Shown here piece after piece: positions 62,404 to 64,000 of a stretch of DNA of 64,000 nt. Positions within the stretch are counted from its first letter, which is position 1, and every line of letters starts with the position of its first letter. The DNA comes from Odobenus rosmarus divergens. Lineage: Eukaryota > Chordata > Mammalia > Carnivora > Odobenidae. The notes under the pieces were generated by a model. It did not search any database and was not told the DNA's origin. It was given only the letters and a program-made list of their open reading frames with translations. The stretch covers positions 1,910,340-1,974,339 of the forward strand of contig NW_004450398.1 of the NCBI RefSeq assembly GCF_000321225.1. Direction: 5' to 3'. A program made the translations under genes and the position numbers.

Positions 62404-62590
62404 CAGGGTTTCTAAACCCTGGCGCTATTATGCGGCCATAATTCCTTATTGCGGGGGGGGGGGGCTGTCGTGTGCATTGTGGGATGTTTTGGCAGCATCT
62501 CTGGCCTCTACCCAAACAAACATGTCTCCAGATGTTGCCAAACATCCCGGGGTGGGGGCGGCAAAATCACCCCCAGTTAAGAACCCCCTG
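62404..62590 (-). mobile_element. MER5A-type hAT DNA transposon, − strand
   Basis: CAGGGTTTCTAAACCCTGGC at one end, TTAAGAACCCCCTG at the other, with GGCAGCATCTCTGGCCTCTA and CATGTCTCCAGATGTTGCCA between. A 12-G run has expanded at the site of the usual short G tract (62453-62464). Confidence 0.87.
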
Positions 62591-62597
62591 CAGGCAA

Positions 62598-62757
62598 TGT
62601 CTCTGGAAGGGCACAGGAAAACCCTATAACTATAGTTGTCTCTGGGGACAGAAATCAGGCAGTGAAGTAAAAGTAGAAAGGAAACTTGGTTTTCACCTGT
62701 TTGAACTTTTTAACTTAAAAAATTTATTAAAAACATAAACATTGTTAAAAAAAAAAA
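62598..62757 (+). mobile_element. L1 3' terminus, + strand
   Basis: GTTGTCTCTGGGGACAGAAA, GGTTTTCACCTGTTTGAACT and TTATTAAAAACATAAACATT followed by an A run and AAG repeats; the arrangement is that of an old L1 3' end. Confidence 0.55.
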
Positions 62758-64000
62758 AAGAAGAAGAAGAAGAAAAGCTGAGCCAGACACTGAAACACTC
62801 CTGCATCTGGGCAATGGCACCTGGTGCCTGGGGGACGGGAGTAAGAGGGAGACTTCTAGAACAACAGCATCCCTGGGTCACACTAAATTAGCGTCATTAA
62901 CGTGAATTTTCTGGGTTTTATAGTTGTGCTTGTTAAATAATTTGTAAGGGTGCTTTGACGGAGGGACAAAAGATATGAGATTTCTACCTGATTTGAGGTT
63001 TTCACACATTTTGGGCATCAATATGAAAAAGCTAATGAAAACGCAGGGGAGGATGGGCCCTGTGGCTCCAGCTGAGGATGCCAAATCGCATGCTATGCTT
63101 TTTGTGAGCTACTGAGACAAGTCATTTGGTGCTTGAGCTCCTAGTCCTTCTCTAAGAAAACAGGAGCAAAGGGGTTCTCAGAGAAAGGGCGTGGCCTGAC
63201 CCCACGCTCCTGAGAGGAGACTCTGCCCATGCAATGCTCCAACAGCTACAGGATCCTCGGAGTGCTTTCCACGGGATTCCTGTGGCTGAGCATCTGGCTG
63301 CTCAGGTCCTGCCAGACTCCCAGAATCCCAAGCAGGAGGTTCGGGCAGATTTGTAATGAGGTGGCGGAAAAGGGTGCCAGGAGAGGCTGGGGTTTGCATG
63401 GAGCTCCGTCGCACAGAGGGGCATTCAGAAGGAGTGGGAACCGGTGCAGAGCTCCAGGCAAACAGAGCCCCCAGCACAAGACTCTGAGGGGGGAGTAAGG
63501 AGCAGGCCGCGTGTGGACCCCGACTGGCTTAGCCACCAGGGGAGGCCGGGGCTGCGACTTTTCTCAGCCCTGCCTCAATCTCCAAATGGCCCAGGGACCA
63601 AGGGCAGAAGGCCTTGGTTCTCTCGGCAAAGCCAATAAATACCTGCGCCGCTGCAGAAGTGGGAACAGAACTCTGGTCAAATGTTTGACTACTTGACAGT
63701 CTAATGAGATGGACTGAAAGTCTGGACTGCTTGTAATAAAAATATTTTTAAAGTTATGTAACTGGGTCACCATGGAGTTTTTCCCTTCTTGTAAATATTA
63801 CATAATTACGAGAAGGAAACACACTTGTTTAAGGAGGGGGAGGCAGACAAACTGGCTCAAGACACAAATCTGGGAATGGAGGCTGCTACAAGATACCTTC
63901 CAGAAGGTAATCTGGGAACTACAACCACAACAAAAGTCTTTAAAAACAGCCTCATTAGTCGAAGTTTGTTAAACCAAGGCTGCTGCAGGGATATACACAC

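Larger units (their letters stand above)
61547..64000 (-). other. CLEC16A intron upstream of exon A (partial)
   Basis: Contains an MER5A-type transposon relic (62404-62590), an L1 3' end with A tail (about 62600-62757) followed by a short AAG/AAG-rich tract, and otherwise sequence without recognisable repeats or conserved coding potential. I looked for the preceding CLEC16A exon (PLYVYSLENQD… in human) and did not find it. Confidence 0.8.

Noticed and set aside
61547..64000. Search for the preceding CLEC16A exon
   Set aside because: No match by eye; it probably lies beyond base 64000.
1..64000. CRISPR arrays, operons, phage or bacterial mobile elements
   Set aside because: No regularly spaced direct repeats and no prokaryotic gene organisation; the window is mammalian intronic DNA.
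1..64000. Endogenous retrovirus or LTR elements
   Set aside because: I saw no convincing LTR pair, primer-binding site or retroviral gene. Small decayed LTR fragments could still be present but cannot be recognised without a library search.

Overview
The window is vertebrate nuclear DNA: intron-rich, full of decayed mammalian repeats, with one split gene. The organism is almost certainly a carnivoran mammal, because fifteen tRNA-Lys-derived CanSINEs are present. Their consensus (tRNA-like head, CT-rich body, AATAAA/AATCTT tail) looks like the bear/seal/mustelid (arctoid) type. I saw no copy of the young dog-type or cat-type subfamilies, so a non-canid caniform is my best guess. That assignment rests on remembered consensus sequences.

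The gene is CLEC16A, transcribed on the minus strand. Nine consecutive internal coding exons lie at 61433-61546, 45861-46092, 32337-32469, 28133-28233, 14764-14886, 11412-11521, 10616-10660, 8232-8282 and 4620-4748. Joined in that order they keep one open frame of 1038 nt (346 codons). All intron phases agree and every junction is GT-AG. They correspond to about residues 320-665 of the roughly 1050-residue human protein. The start codon, the N-terminal FPL region, the C-terminal exons and the promoter lie outside the window. CLEC16A is an endolysosomal membrane-associated protein with reported E3 ubiquitin ligase activity. It works with RNF41/NRDP1 and USP8 to control mitophagy and endosome maturation, and its human locus carries many autoimmune-disease associations.

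Layout, in the direction of transcription (high to low coordinates): a partial intron (61547-64000); exon A; a 15 kb intron; exon B, which encodes the charged disordered linker; a 13 kb intron; exons C and D; a 13 kb intron crowded with L1, L2 and SINE copies; exons E, F, G, H and I, increasingly closely spaced; and a partial intron to base 1. More than 98 % of the window is intronic. It holds CanSINEs (several nested or in inverted pairs), antisense-oriented L1 3' ends and one L1 ORF2 fragment, many MIR and L2 relics, two MER5A-type hAT transposons and assorted simple repeats.

I found no second protein-coding gene, RNA gene, CRISPR array, prokaryotic operon or novel system. The points most worth a second look are two weak 5' splice sites, a block of frame-preserving short exons, a head-only CanSINE with a perfect target-site duplication, a recent CanSINE insertion, closely spaced inverted SINE pairs, a perfect 13-bp hairpin, and a small CpG-rich patch inside an intron.
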